DNA from: Aureivirga marina
Lineage (GTDB): Bacteria > Bacteroidota > Bacteroidia > Flavobacteriales > Flavobacteriaceae
Assembly: GCF_015767265.1 (NCBI RefSeq)
Contig: NZ_JADPIB010000006.1
Coordinates: forward strand, 62,001 to 126,000
DNA: 64,000 nucleotides
Reading direction: 5' to 3'
Within the stretch, counting starts at the first letter, position 1; each line of letters begins with the position of its first letter. Shown here piece after piece: positions 51,972 to 61,758 of this stretch. A model generated the notes under the pieces. The model was given only the letters and a program-made list of their open reading frames with translations, made no database searches and was not told the DNA's origin. The position numbers and the translations under genes were made by a program.

Positions 51972-53552
51972 TTATTTTTTATTTGGATAAAAAGTCAATG
52001 TTAACTTCTGGATCTTTGGCATACTTTCTGGAGTTAATGTAAAAAACATTAAAATTTTTCCATTTTCACATTCCATGACAAAATCACCTCGCAACTGATT
52101 TCTAGGATAAATTTTCTCGACATTTTTTATTAAACCTGCTTTATTCAAAATTTCTTGATATTTAGCTTCTCTCCTATTTTTGGATTCATCTAAAAAGAAA
52201 TTTTCTGCAAAAATATCACTGGTTAAATCAATTTCTCCTTCTACAATTAAATCTAATATTTGTTCTTTTTTCTGTTTTAATATTTCTGAAACCATTTTTT
52301 TACGAGGTTGTAATTCTAATGTTTCAAAAAGTAATTGTTCAATTTTATTCTTTGGAAAAGGTGATTTATACGTTACATTTCCAAAAGCAATAATTCCAAT
52401 TCCATAATCAGGATAAAACGTAAAATTACTTCCAAATCCAGGTAAAGATCCATTATGAGATATTTTCTTGATTCGTTTACAATCCATTGAAATCCCTAAT
52501 CCATATCCATACCCAATCATACTCGCACATTCTTCATCATTCCAATCTCGATTCCAAGAATTTAAAAAATTAAATTTCGGTGTATGCATTTCTCGTAATG
52601 AGCTTCTTTTTAAAATAGAATTCTCTTTTTCATTTCTTGCTGGCCAAGCAGACAAATGAAAACTAACATATTTACTAAAATCTTCCATTGTCGTAATCAA
52701 TCCCCCCATTGCTCCATAACTTCCATCATGTAATAATTTTTCTTCTTTCCAGTTTTCATCCTCCCAACGATATCCGTGTGCTAGATTATTAGCAGAAACT
52801 TTTGAAAATTCCCAATGAGTATTTTTCATATTTAAAGGAAGTAAAATGTTCTTTTTGATATAATTTTGATAAGGAATTCCTGAAACTCTAGAAATTATTA
52901 AACCAAGTAAAGCATAACCTGTATTACTATATTCATATTCTAAAGAAGAAGGTTTTGAAAACGAAAATCCTTTATTTACAAGTTCTAAAAAGTCCTTTTC
53001 TGACAAATCTAATTGCCGATCTCCCCATGGATTATCTTCAGGAAAACCTGCTGTCATTGTCAATAAATTTTCAATTGTAATCTCTGGAGAATCCTTTGTT
53101 AGATATTTCATTTTTTTTAATTCAGGAATATATTTTATAGCGAAATCATGTAGAGATAATTTCCCTTCATCTCTCAATTTTATAATTGCCATAGCAGTAA
53201 AACTTTTCGTCATAGAAGCAATTCGAAAAGAAGTTTTACTTGAAACTTGTGTTTTATTATTTAAATCAGAAAATCCATTAACAGAAGAAAATACCAAAGA
53301 ATCATCCACAACAATTCCATAAGAAATTCCTGGAATATTATTTTCTTTTTTGTGATTTTCAAAAATTTGCTTTATTTCAAAATGTTTTGACTTTAATTTT
53401 TTTATTCTCTCATCCTTTAAAAAAATGGGTTCTTTATAATTTTCTACAACATTTTTTTTTTCAATAGAATTAATTATTTGTTGATTTTTCTTCTTACAAG
53501 AAAAAAGTAATAGGATTAAAATAAGAGTAAATAGCTTTGTGATATAATTCAT
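51972..53552 (-). CDS. Serine beta-lactamase-like hydrolase, lipoprotein
   Basis: A 526-residue class C beta-lactamase-type serine hydrolase. A lipobox (LLLFSC, Cys19) suggests membrane anchoring. The catalytic SMTK (113-116), the YSN motif (about 209) and HNGSLPGFGS (about 363) match the SxxK, YxN and HxG set. About 110 residues at the C-terminus form an extra domain with DUF3471-like character. Members are esterases, D-amino peptidases or penicillin-binding-like enzymes; true beta-lactamase action is not implied. Confidence 0.87.
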   Translation of the reverse strand: MNYITKLFTLILILLLFSCKKKNQQIINSIEKKNVVENYKEPIFLKDERIKKLKSKHFEIKQIFENHKKENNIPGISYGIVVDDSLVFSSVNGFSDLNNKTQVSSKTSFRIASMTKSFTAMAIIKLRDEGKLSLHDFAIKYIPELKKMKYLTKDSPEITIENLLTMTAGFPEDNPWGDRQLDLSEKDFLELVNKGFSFSKPSSLEYEYSNTGYALLGLIISRVSGIPYQNYIKKNILLPLNMKNTHWEFSKVSANNLAHGYRWEDENWKEEKLLHDGSYGAMGGLITTMEDFSKYVSFHLSAWPARNEKENSILKRSSLREMHTPKFNFLNSWNRDWNDEECASMIGYGYGLGISMDCKRIKKISHNGSLPGFGSNFTFYPDYGIGIIAFGNVTYKSPFPKNKIEQLLFETLELQPRKKMVSEILKQKKEQILDLIVEGEIDLTSDIFAENFFLDESKNRREAKYQEILNKAGLIKNVEKIYPRNQLRGDFVMECENGKILMFFTLTPESMPKIQKLTLTFYPNKK

Positions 53553-53670
53553 AATTCGATTTTAAATTCAATCGAAAGACAAAAGAAAAAAGAGTTTGTT
53601 ACAACTTATAATTAAAAATCATTTTAGTTTATATCTAAATATTTTACTTTCGCCTAAAATATATTTTATT

Positions 53671-54009
53671 ATGAAAAAGATATTTAAAACTCTTAAAAAT
53701 CTATTAGATATAAACAATTCTGAAGAAAAAGAAATAAAACAAACATCTCAAAATATTCCAATTTTAAAAGGAGAAATTTTTGAAATAAGGATGCCTAAAT
53801 TTCACAATGAAAACTTCAAAGGAAAAGTTGTAGAACATTTTTTTAATATTGGAGAAATTATTCAAACAGGTGATTTAATTGCTGAAATTGAAACAGAAAA
53901 AGCTACTCTAGAGTTCGAAGCTGCTTATGGGGGAAAAATTATTTGGATATGTGAATTGGATAAAGAATTAAATATTAATGACACTATTATAAAAATTCAT
54001 GGAATCTAA
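53671..54009 (+). CDS. Stand-alone lipoyl/biotinyl-domain protein
   Basis: A 112-residue protein. The ATG at 53671 is used, as the earlier frame lacks family features. After a basic helix (MKKIFKTLKNLLDI) and a short linker, residues 38-112 form a lipoyl domain with the attachment motif ETEKATLE, where Lys would carry lipoate. The surrounding pattern VVEHFFNIGEIIQTGDLIAE and AAYGGKIIWI is typical of E2 lipoyl domains, but no catalytic E2 domain is attached. It may be a free lipoyl carrier or a relic. Lipoyl synthase is encoded at 14556. Confidence 0.78.
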   Translation: MKKIFKTLKNLLDINNSEEKEIKQTSQNIPILKGEIFEIRMPKFHNENFKGKVVEHFFNIGEIIQTGDLIAEIETEKATLEFEAAYGGKIIWICELDKELNINDTIIKIHGI

Positions 54010-54566
54010 TTTTCATTTTTATATTTTATAAAAAACAATGCTTTTTTCTAATCTTTATTACAGATTTCTAAATCTAATTTTTGTTCCAATTAAAAATTAA
54101 AATATTTATTACATATTATTTACTTTCTAGATTAATCAATTATATTCCTAATTCCTTTCATTTTCTTTTTGATTAAAAGAAAGCATTTTCTCTCTTTAAA
54201 CTACATTTTACATAAACTTATTTTAAAATAAAATATTCATTAAAAGCTATATTAGACTTAAAGGTTACACGATTTTTAAAAATTATTTAGTATCTTATAA
54301 GGTTTTTCTTTTTATTAAATTCTTAAAAAAAATTGCTATATAAAAATTTTTCACATTTTTTAGTGTAAAAAATTATGATTTTAAAAATATTTACTTATAT
54401 TCGTAATGCTATGATTAGCAAAGAATTGCAATTACAAGAGTACTTTTAAAAAATTTTTACTTTTTAATTCTAGTTCTAAGAAGTAAAAAATGCTAGCATT
54501 AAATTTTATGTAAAACTCATATTTACTAGCCTATGAATTTTAGATAAAATAAACATGAAAAAGAGT

Positions 54567-54585
54567 CTTAACCAGAAGAGTTAAG
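54567..54585 (+). promoter_or_regulatory. 5' leader hairpin before the small secreted peptide gene
   Basis: CTTAAC and GTTAAG with a 7-nt loop, 34 bp before the ATG. The 609-bp gap 54010-54618 holds two further inverted repeats (TTTTTACTT / AAGTAAAAA at 54454-54489 and GCTAG / CTAGC at 54492-54530) and a poor promoter match (TATATTCG near 54398). No gene was seen in the gap. Confidence 0.4.
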
Positions 54586-54618
54586 AACGAATTGTCTATT
54601 TTTTAAATCAAAAAACAA

Positions 54619-54891
54619 ATGAAAAAGCAAATTATTTTTTTCGCAATTACATTATTTACATTCGCAGGTTTAAATGCAAATAACCTTAATTCTTTAGAAA
54701 ATGAAAACATCACAGAAGATTTTAAATGTACTGCTTCTGTCACTGTAGAATTTGATGTAGAAATTGGAGGTCAAACTGTACATGTCTATGTTGAAGCTTC
54801 ACTTGAAGCTGACGATTGTATTGATGCAGCTAAAGGAGCTGCAGAACTTGCAAAAGCAATGGCTACAGACGAAATAGCTGGTGATAAATAA
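54619..54891 (+). CDS. Small secreted peptide with two cysteines
   Basis: A 90-residue protein with a signal peptide (about 1-20, ending LNAN) and a mature part of about 70 residues. It has a beta-hairpin-like ASVTVEFDVEIGGQTVHVYV followed by an Ala-rich helix (CIDAAKGAAELAKAMA), with two Cys that could pair. No family is recognised. It lies in front of a terminator and then a GLPGLI plus TonB receptor gene pair, suggesting a secreted product and its transport partners. Confidence 0.65.
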   Translation: MKKQIIFFAITLFTFAGLNANNLNSLENENITEDFKCTASVTVEFDVEIGGQTVHVYVEASLEADDCIDAAKGAAELAKAMATDEIAGDK

Positions 54892-54902
54892 TATTTAAAT
54901 AG

Positions 54903-54938
54903 ACACTCTCCAACTATTCAAATTGGAGAGTGTTTTTT
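54903..54938 (+). terminator. Terminator or attenuator between the small peptide gene and GLPGLI gene
   Basis: An 11-bp stem ACACTCTCCAA / TTGGAGAGTGT with a 9-nt loop and six T residues. The following genes have no separate promoter in the 21 bp to the ATG at 54960, so they probably rely on read-through, giving more small peptide than receptor. Confidence 0.8.
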
Positions 54939-54959
54939 AATTCTATAAAATCTAAAAAT

Positions 54960-55715
54960 ATGCGATTATATACGATACTATTTATAATAATGATATTTTC
55001 AAAATCTTATTCACAAGTTTTTGAAGCAACTTATAGAAATAATAAAGATTTAAAATCTTATACATTATATTTTGATACAAAAACATCTATTTATGTTTTA
55101 AATAATACGAAAGCAGATAAAAGTTCTGCAAAATATGATGAAGATTCTAATGTAATTCGAGTGAAAAAAAATGTAAAAGTTGGAAAAAATTCTGAAACAA
55201 TTTATCGACCGAAAACTAATTCAAATCTTGTTTATGAATGCGTTGATCTTAAAGAACATTGTTATTTATTCAAAGATGAAGGAATTAATTTAAAATGGAA
55301 AATAACAGAAATAACAGAAAAATTTGGACGTTTTACAGCAAAAAAAGCAACAGCTAAATTTAGAGGACGGAATTATACAGCTTGGTTTACTGAAGAAATT
55401 CCGACAATGAATGGACCTTGGAAATTTATAAACTTACCTGGATTAATTTTAAGAATAAGTGATGATGCTTTTTTTATTGATCTAGAATTACAAACGATTA
55501 AAAAATCTAGTTCACAAAAAATGGAAACATTAATTGGTGAAATTAATTCTATAAAAGAAATTAAACTAGTTGATGAACATGTAAAAATTAGAGAAGAAAT
55601 TGTAAATGAAGCTATAAATAAAATTTTGAGTTCATTTCCAAGAAATGTCAAAGTTTCTAATGTTTCATTAAAAAAAGATGGTTTAGAAAAATGTTTTAAA
55701 TGTGAAAAAGAATAG
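54960..55715 (+). CDS. GLPGLI family protein
   Basis: A 251-residue exported protein. The ATG at 54960 starts a signal peptide (MRLYTILFIIMIFSKSYSQ). The family motif GPWKFINLPGLILRI (NLPGLI here instead of GLPGLI) is clear. These Bacteroidota proteins are periplasmic or outer-membrane-associated, of unknown function, and commonly lie next to TonB receptors with CarboxypepD domains. Its stop overlaps the next gene's GTG by 14 bp. Confidence 0.88.
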   Translation: MRLYTILFIIMIFSKSYSQVFEATYRNNKDLKSYTLYFDTKTSIYVLNNTKADKSSAKYDEDSNVIRVKKNVKVGKNSETIYRPKTNSNLVYECVDLKEHCYLFKDEGINLKWKITEITEKFGRFTAKKATAKFRGRNYTAWFTEEIPTMNGPWKFINLPGLILRISDDAFFIDLELQTIKKSSSQKMETLIGEINSIKEIKLVDEHVKIREEIVNEAINKILSSFPRNVKVSNVSLKKDGLEKCFKCEKE

Positions 55716-58383
55716 AATTGTAAAAATCGCATATTTTTTTCTACTTTTTCTTTTTTCAATTATCAATCTTTATAGCCAAGAAATTTCTGGAACTATAAAA
55801 GATTCTATTGGTGTTCCTATTTCTTATGCTAATATTTTGCTGAAAAAATCAGATAACATTGAAAATTATACTTATTCTGATGAACATGGAAATTATGCAT
55901 TACAAGTAAAAGACACAGGAAATTATCAATTGCATTTTTCTTCGATGTCTTATGCTAAAAAAATTGTACCGATTCAGATAATAGATTTATCCAAAAATAT
56001 TGAAAGAAATATTATTTTACATTATGAAGCAATGCAATTAGATGAAGTAATTGTTCAGGCTGAAAGAGATATTATTATTGGAAAAAATAAAGTCACTTTT
56101 AATGTAAAAAAGTTTCTTAGTGGAAATGAAGAAGTTGCTGAAGATGTTTTAAAAAAATTACCAGGCGTAGATGTAGATTCTGATGGAATTGTAAAAGTTA
56201 ATGGAAAAGAAATTGAAAAATTAATGGTCGAAGGAGATGATTTCTTTGAGAAAGGATATACCATTTTATCTAAAAGCTTACCTTCAGAACCTATAGAAAA
56301 AGTAGAAATTTTAGAAAAGTATACTGAAAATGAATTACTACAAAATGTAGAAAACTCAAATAAAGTTGCTATTAATTTAAAATTAAAAGAAAATGCAAAA
56401 CGACAATGGTTTGGAAATATTGATTTTGGAATTGGTGCTTCTGATCAGTTTCGATATGATTCTCAGTTTAATCTTATGAATTTTGGCAAAAAAAATAAAT
56501 ATTATTTTCTTGGAAACACCAATAATATTGGAAAAAATGCAACAGGTCCAATTCAACATCTAATTCGTCCTTTTCGTTTAAATAAAATTGATAAGATTGG
56601 AGAAGATGTTTATGCTAAAAAACTAATTGACATTTCGATGGAATCTTTAGGTTTTAAAAATGATAGAAGTAATTTTAATAACACAGAATTACTTTCTTTA
56701 AATGCAATTTTTAATCCTAGTTCTAAAACAAAAATTAAAATTTTAGGATTTTTTAATTGGGATGAAAATGATTTTTATAAAAATAGTTTTATCGAATATA
56801 ATTTACCAGATTTTTCTTTTTCAAATTCAGAAGATTTTCATTTAAGAAAGAAGAAAAAAATTGCTTTTGGAAAATTAGAAATTAAGCATCGAATATCAGA
56901 AAAAGAATTGATAGAATTTATTTCAAGTTTTAATAAAGGTGATTTTCAAACAAAAAAAGATTTAATCTTTAATTCCACAGATTTAATAGAGAAAATAAAT
57001 ACTGAAAATGAACTATTTAATCAAGAAATAACTTATACAAATAAATTTAAAGAAAGAGATATTTTCATACTTAAAAGTCGTTTTATTTATGAAAATTCAC
57101 CACAAAATTATTGGATAAATCAATTTTTATATGAAGACTTATTTTCAATAGAAAATGCAAATAATGTACTTCAAAATTCTCAAAATAAAGTTACATATTT
57201 TGGACTTGAGGCGCATTTATTAAGTAAAAATTTAAAAGGAAATTTATTTGAAATAATTACTGGAAATCAATTTAAAAAAGATAATTTAAATTCTATTTTT
57301 TCAATCAAAGAAAATGATTTTGTAATTGAGAAACCATTTAATTTTCAAAATGAAATTAGTTACTTTACAAATGATAGTTATTTGAAAGGAAAATATTCAT
57401 TCAAGTTGACTTCAAAATTTCAAATTACTGGAAAAATAGGATTGCATCAGTTACTAAACAGATTAAAGAATTTTGATGTAACCAAAGATCAGCAATTATT
57501 TTTTATAAATCCGAACTTTCATTTACAATGGGAATTTCTAGAAAAGCATAAATTATCTGGAAGTGTTTCTGTGAATACTACAAATGCAACAATTTTAAAT
57601 GTTTATGAAAATTATATATTGACGAGTTTCAGAAATTTTAAAAAAGGAACAAATCAATTTAATCAATTACAAAAAATAAAATATAATCTCATCTATACTT
57701 ATGGAAATTGGAGTGAAAATTTTACAGCTTTTGCATTTTTGAGTTATCTAAAATCCCATGATTATTTTAGTAGTAGATCTCAAATTGAGCAAAATTATAC
57801 ACTTTCAGAACAAATCTATTTAAATAAAAATAGAGATTTTTTCATTGTAAATACACAAGTGGATCGATATTTAAATTTTATAAATTCTCGAATTAAATTG
57901 AAACTAAATTATTTTAAAACATCTTATTTTAATGAAGTAAACAATTCTGAATTACGAAAAGTTGTTTCTTCAAATTATGATTACGGAATTGAATTACGAT
58001 CAGGTTTTAAAGGAGTTTTCAATTATAATTTAGGAACAAAATGGAAAAAATTTGAAGTTAAATCTAATACTTTAAACAAATTTACAAATACCATTTCTTT
58101 TTTAGATTTAGAATTTAATTTAAGTGAAAAATTATTCTTTTCCATTCAAAATGAGCGTTATCTTTTTGGAAACTTAGATAAAAAAAATAATACTTATTAT
58201 TTCTCTGATTTTTCTGCTACATATGTAGTAAAGAAAAATAAAATTAGTTTCGAATTGAGCGGTCAAAATTTAACAAACACAAAAGTTTATAAAACTTATT
58301 TTGCAGATGACAATAGCATTTCTTCAACAGAATATCGCTTACTCCCAAGATTTCTTTTATGCAAAATAAAATATCGATTCTAA
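55702..58383 (+). CDS. TonB-dependent receptor-like outer-membrane protein
   Basis: An 893-residue protein from a GTG start that overlaps the GLPGLI gene by 14 bp. It has a signal peptide (1-25), a CarboxypepD-like domain (EISGTIKDSIGVPISYANIL), a plug-like region with LKKLPGVDVDSDGIVKVNGK and a large barrel ending in FLLCKIKYRF. It belongs to the group usually found with GLPGLI proteins. It may import or export a peptide, with the small secreted protein as candidate cargo. Confidence 0.85.
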   Translation: MKKNRIVKIAYFFLLFLFSIINLYSQEISGTIKDSIGVPISYANILLKKSDNIENYTYSDEHGNYALQVKDTGNYQLHFSSMSYAKKIVPIQIIDLSKNIERNIILHYEAMQLDEVIVQAERDIIIGKNKVTFNVKKFLSGNEEVAEDVLKKLPGVDVDSDGIVKVNGKEIEKLMVEGDDFFEKGYTILSKSLPSEPIEKVEILEKYTENELLQNVENSNKVAINLKLKENAKRQWFGNIDFGIGASDQFRYDSQFNLMNFGKKNKYYFLGNTNNIGKNATGPIQHLIRPFRLNKIDKIGEDVYAKKLIDISMESLGFKNDRSNFNNTELLSLNAIFNPSSKTKIKILGFFNWDENDFYKNSFIEYNLPDFSFSNSEDFHLRKKKKIAFGKLEIKHRISEKELIEFISSFNKGDFQTKKDLIFNSTDLIEKINTENELFNQEITYTNKFKERDIFILKSRFIYENSPQNYWINQFLYEDLFSIENANNVLQNSQNKVTYFGLEAHLLSKNLKGNLFEIITGNQFKKDNLNSIFSIKENDFVIEKPFNFQNEISYFTNDSYLKGKYSFKLTSKFQITGKIGLHQLLNRLKNFDVTKDQQLFFINPNFHLQWEFLEKHKLSGSVSVNTTNATILNVYENYILTSFRNFKKGTNQFNQLQKIKYNLIYTYGNWSENFTAFAFLSYLKSHDYFSSRSQIEQNYTLSEQIYLNKNRDFFIVNTQVDRYLNFINSRIKLKLNYFKTSYFNEVNNSELRKVVSSNYDYGIELRSGFKGVFNYNLGTKWKKFEVKSNTLNKFTNTISFLDLEFNLSEKLFFSIQNERYLFGNLDKKNNTYYFSDFSATYVVKKNKISFELSGQNLTNTKVYKTYFADDNSISSTEYRLLPRFLLCKIKYRF

Positions 58384-58386
58384 CAA

Positions 58387-58414
58387 AAAAGCTAGTCAAT
58401 TTGACTAGCTTTTT
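58387..58414. terminator. Bidirectional terminator between the TonB receptor and catalase genes
   Basis: A 13-bp stem AAAAGCTAGTCAA / TTGACTAGCTTTT with T and A tracts; it sits right after the receptor stop and before the catalase stop. Confidence 0.88.
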
Positions 58415-58435
58415 ATTTTTGAATATATAAAATTA

Positions 58436-59923
58436 TTACATTTTCATTTTATCCATATCAATAGAAACTCCTAATTCACGAGCGATTCCCATTCCTAAAG
58501 TAACATTTGCTCTAAAGAAATGACAAAGTTGTCTATTAATAATCTCCTCTTTTTTAATTCCTGTGATTCCTTTCATTGAATCTGAAATATTCTTAATTGT
58601 TCTTTGTTTTGCATCTTCTGGCATAATTTCAAATAATTTTCCAGGTTGCGAATAATGATCATCATCATTATGATTTCTATCAAATGTTCCTATTCGTTTA
58701 TCTTTTGGCTGATGCGGACAATTATTTAAGTCAATTCCATCATATGGTTCAGAATTATCAAAACTATTTGGATAATAATTTGGACTACTTCCTCTGTTAT
58801 CATCAAATCGCATTAATCCATCTTTATGATAATTATTTACAGCAAAAGGACATTTATTTACAGGTAGACTATTATGATTAACACCTAATCTATAACGGTG
58901 TGCATCTGGATAACTAAAAATTCTACCCTGTAACATTTTATCTGGAGAAAAACCAATTCCAGGAATAACATTTGACGGTGAAAAAGCGGCTTGCTCTACA
59001 TGAGCGAAGAAATTATCTGGAATTTCATTTAATTCTAAAACACCAACATCAATTAAAGGGAAATCTCCATGTGGCCAAACTTTTGTCAAATCAAAAGGAT
59101 TCCACTGAAATTCTTCCGCTTCTTTTTCTGTCATAATTTGAATTTTCATATTCCATTTAGGAAAATCTCCACGATCAATTGCTTCAACTAAATCACGTTG
59201 TGCATGATCCATATCTTGACTTTTCACTTGTGCAGCTTCTTCCGCTGTTAAGTTTTCAATTCCTTGGGCAGTTTTAAAATGGAATTTCACAAAAACCAAT
59301 TCTTCTTTATCATTTATAAAAGAAAAAGTATGACTTCCATAACCATTCATAAAACGGTGTGATTTAGGAATTCCTCGATCAGACATTAAAATCATAACCT
59401 GATGTAAACTCTCAGGATTCCACGACCAAAAATCCCACATCATTGTTGGACTTTTACAATTTGTTCTTGGATCTCTTTTTTGTGTATGAATAAAATCTGA
59501 AAATTTCTTTGGATCTTTAATAAAGAAAACTGGTGTATTATTCCCAACAAGATCCCAAATTCCTTCTTCTGTATAAAATTTGATAGCAAAACCTCTCGGA
59601 TCGCGTTCCGCATCTGCAGAACCTAACTCACCTCCTACTGTTGAAAAACGTAAAAAAGCTTTTGTTTGCTTTCCAACTTCACCAAATATTTTAGCTTTCG
59701 TGTATTTTGTAATATCGTGTGTGATTGTCAAAGTACCATAAGCACCAGAACCTTTTGCATGCACAACTCTTTCTGGAATTCGCTCACGATTAAAATGAGC
59801 CATTTTCTCAAATAAGAAATAATCTTGAATTAAAAGAGGTCCTCTTTCTCCAACTGATTCCGAATCTTCATAGAATTTTACTGGTATTCCTGTTTCGTTT
59901 GTTATAAACCTTCTATTACTCAT
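58436..59923 (-). CDS. katA: Monofunctional catalase
   Basis: A 495-residue clade-3-type small-subunit catalase that converts hydrogen peroxide to water and oxygen. The active site RVVHAKGSGAYGTLTITHDI (catalytic His about 54) and heme-binding RIFSYPDAHRYRLG (axial Tyr) are intact, along with FFIKDPKKFSDFIHTQKRDP. No signal peptide, so it is cytoplasmic. It is a single-gene transcript; the 276 bp upstream show no clear regulator site. Confidence 0.97.
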   Translation of the reverse strand: MSNRRFITNETGIPVKFYEDSESVGERGPLLIQDYFLFEKMAHFNRERIPERVVHAKGSGAYGTLTITHDITKYTKAKIFGEVGKQTKAFLRFSTVGGELGSADAERDPRGFAIKFYTEEGIWDLVGNNTPVFFIKDPKKFSDFIHTQKRDPRTNCKSPTMMWDFWSWNPESLHQVMILMSDRGIPKSHRFMNGYGSHTFSFINDKEELVFVKFHFKTAQGIENLTAEEAAQVKSQDMDHAQRDLVEAIDRGDFPKWNMKIQIMTEKEAEEFQWNPFDLTKVWPHGDFPLIDVGVLELNEIPDNFFAHVEQAAFSPSNVIPGIGFSPDKMLQGRIFSYPDAHRYRLGVNHNSLPVNKCPFAVNNYHKDGLMRFDDNRGSSPNYYPNSFDNSEPYDGIDLNNCPHQPKDKRIGTFDRNHNDDDHYSQPGKLFEIMPEDAKQRTIKNISDSMKGITGIKKEEIINRQLCHFFRANVTLGMGIARELGVSIDMDKMKM

Positions 59924-60199
59924 GTCTCTGGTTTTTAGATTAGTAAAGTAAATTTAGTGATAATTCACAGGAAATTCATATAAACAAAATCAATTGTTTT
60001 TATTTTAGAATAAGTTTCACAAATAATTAAGAAAATTTATTTTAATATCAAAAAAAGAAATAGGAAAAGGGAAAACCACAAGAAAATCTAATCTAAAACA
60101 AAAAATTGCGAAAAAAATATATTGGAGAAATATGTTGCTAAAGACTACTTTTTTGATTTTCTAAGTGTTTTTCCCAAAAACTTTCCAAATATAGTTAAT

Positions 60200-60649
60200 T
60201 TAGGATAGTTCTAAAACTATTGATTGCTTTTTTTTGTTAATATATTCAAGTTTTGCATGTAGTTTTATTTCTTCTTCAATTAAAACACGAAAATATTTCC
60301 ATAATAACATTTTTTCATCATTAACCTTAAATGATTTTGACAAATCATTATCCTCAAATTCTGAAAAAACTCGTTCTGAAATACTATAAATTTCGCTTAA
60401 GCTTTCTGTAGAATTTTTATAGTTTTCACTAACATATTCTAACTCAACACTTTTAAATAATTTCAAAATTTCTACAAGTTGCACAATATTCTTGTCTAAT
60501 ATATAGTAATGTGATTTTAAAATTAATTGATACTCTTCTTCTTTGTTTTGGTCTAATTTCTCTGAATTAATTCCTTCAATAATTTCTAAAGTTTTTTGTG
60601 TTTTAACTTTAAAATATTCGATGAATTGATAAATATCCCATATTTCCAT
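60200..60649 (-). CDS. Hypothetical helical cytoplasmic protein
   Basis: A 149-residue, all-helical, acidic protein with no recognised domain. It begins MEIWDIYQFIEYFKVKTQKT and ends in a basic stretch (YINKKKQSIVLELS). It follows the DUF6268-like gene by 12 bp and so is probably co-transcribed. Confidence 0.55.
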   Translation of the reverse strand: MEIWDIYQFIEYFKVKTQKTLEIIEGINSEKLDQNKEEEYQLILKSHYYILDKNIVQLVEILKLFKSVELEYVSENYKNSTESLSEIYSISERVFSEFEDNDLSKSFKVNDEKMLLWKYFRVLIEEEIKLHAKLEYINKKKQSIVLELS

Positions 60650-60661
60650 AATGATATTTTT

Positions 60662-61630
60662 TTAGAATGATAATTGTAAATTAATGGATGCAAATAGCGA
60701 ACTAAAACTGTCTATTTCTATCAACCTTTCAGTTGGTTGTTCGTTCGCTTTATTAAATGATGTTCCAACATTTGTTCGATAACCAATAGTTGGAATAATT
60801 TTATAATTTTTATAAACTTTTATTGGTAATTGCATTGCTAAATCAATTGCAGTATTTGAATAATTTAGCCAAGTTTCGTCGTCTGAATTTTGAATTAAAT
60901 CTGATTTTTTAATGTATCCTGGAGAAGCATTTAAATAAATTCCTGTATTCCATGAAATGATTTTATTTATATTTTTTAAATAAGAAATTTCTCTAGGAAT
61001 TAAAATTGTAAACAAATCACCATTTTCTCTTGAATATTTATATTGAATAATTGGAATTGGTAAAAAACGATGACGATCATAATTCATCAACATTCCAAAC
61101 ATTAAAAAAGTCTTTTTTGTTCTTTTAGAAATATAATTTAATCCAAAAGCAACTTGCATTGATTGATAATTAAATGCGTGAGCTCCGTTATATTTCAAGA
61201 AACTCATTAAAATTAATGGCTTTTTATTCTCTAATAAAAAAACTTTTCGTGCTTCAACTCCGATTTTTGAATTATAAATAGAAAACTCTCTAGTTTCTAA
61301 AGAAACTGTTCGTTCATTTTGTGAAGAAACATTTCGATGAATTTCATATTGATCCACCGAAGATTGAATTGAACCTAAAATTAAAAAGCGTTCTTTCGAT
61401 CGCATTTTATTTAAGATAGGTACTTTCAATTCAAAATTTAGATATTTTCTTGATTCAATTTCAAAATCAACAGGTAATTCTTCTGAAGTAGAAAGAAATG
61501 AAAAATTGTTAGAAATATCATATCCAACCTTGAAAATATCCATGGAAGGATTCAGTTTTTTTTCTTGTGATTTGGCAAAAAAAACAGTTCCAAAACATAA
61601 AAAGAATAATACTTTCCTTTTGTTCAACAT
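60662..61630 (-). CDS. Outer-membrane beta-barrel protein, DUF6268-like
   Basis: A 322-residue exported protein with a signal peptide (about 1-21, FAKSQ) and strands typical of outer-membrane barrels. The segments FLSTSEELPVDFEIESRKYL and the final SSLFASINLQLSF resemble DUF6268 proteins. No transport or enzyme motif is visible. It is downstream of the AraC-type membrane regulator and may be its target. Confidence 0.65.
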   Translation of the reverse strand: MLNKRKVLFFLCFGTVFFAKSQEKKLNPSMDIFKVGYDISNNFSFLSTSEELPVDFEIESRKYLNFELKVPILNKMRSKERFLILGSIQSSVDQYEIHRNVSSQNERTVSLETREFSIYNSKIGVEARKVFLLENKKPLILMSFLKYNGAHAFNYQSMQVAFGLNYISKRTKKTFLMFGMLMNYDRHRFLPIPIIQYKYSRENGDLFTILIPREISYLKNINKIISWNTGIYLNASPGYIKKSDLIQNSDDETWLNYSNTAIDLAMQLPIKVYKNYKIIPTIGYRTNVGTSFNKANEQPTERLIEIDSFSSLFASINLQLSF

Positions 61631-61758
61631 AGCTTGATTAAAAATTCTTTTGCAAAACTATGAAGTGAAAAAATGAAAAGCGTTCTAATTTACACATTAG
61701 GACGTCCAAAAGTCCAAACCGCTAAAAACAGACTTTTATTTAATTAATAACCAAATAA

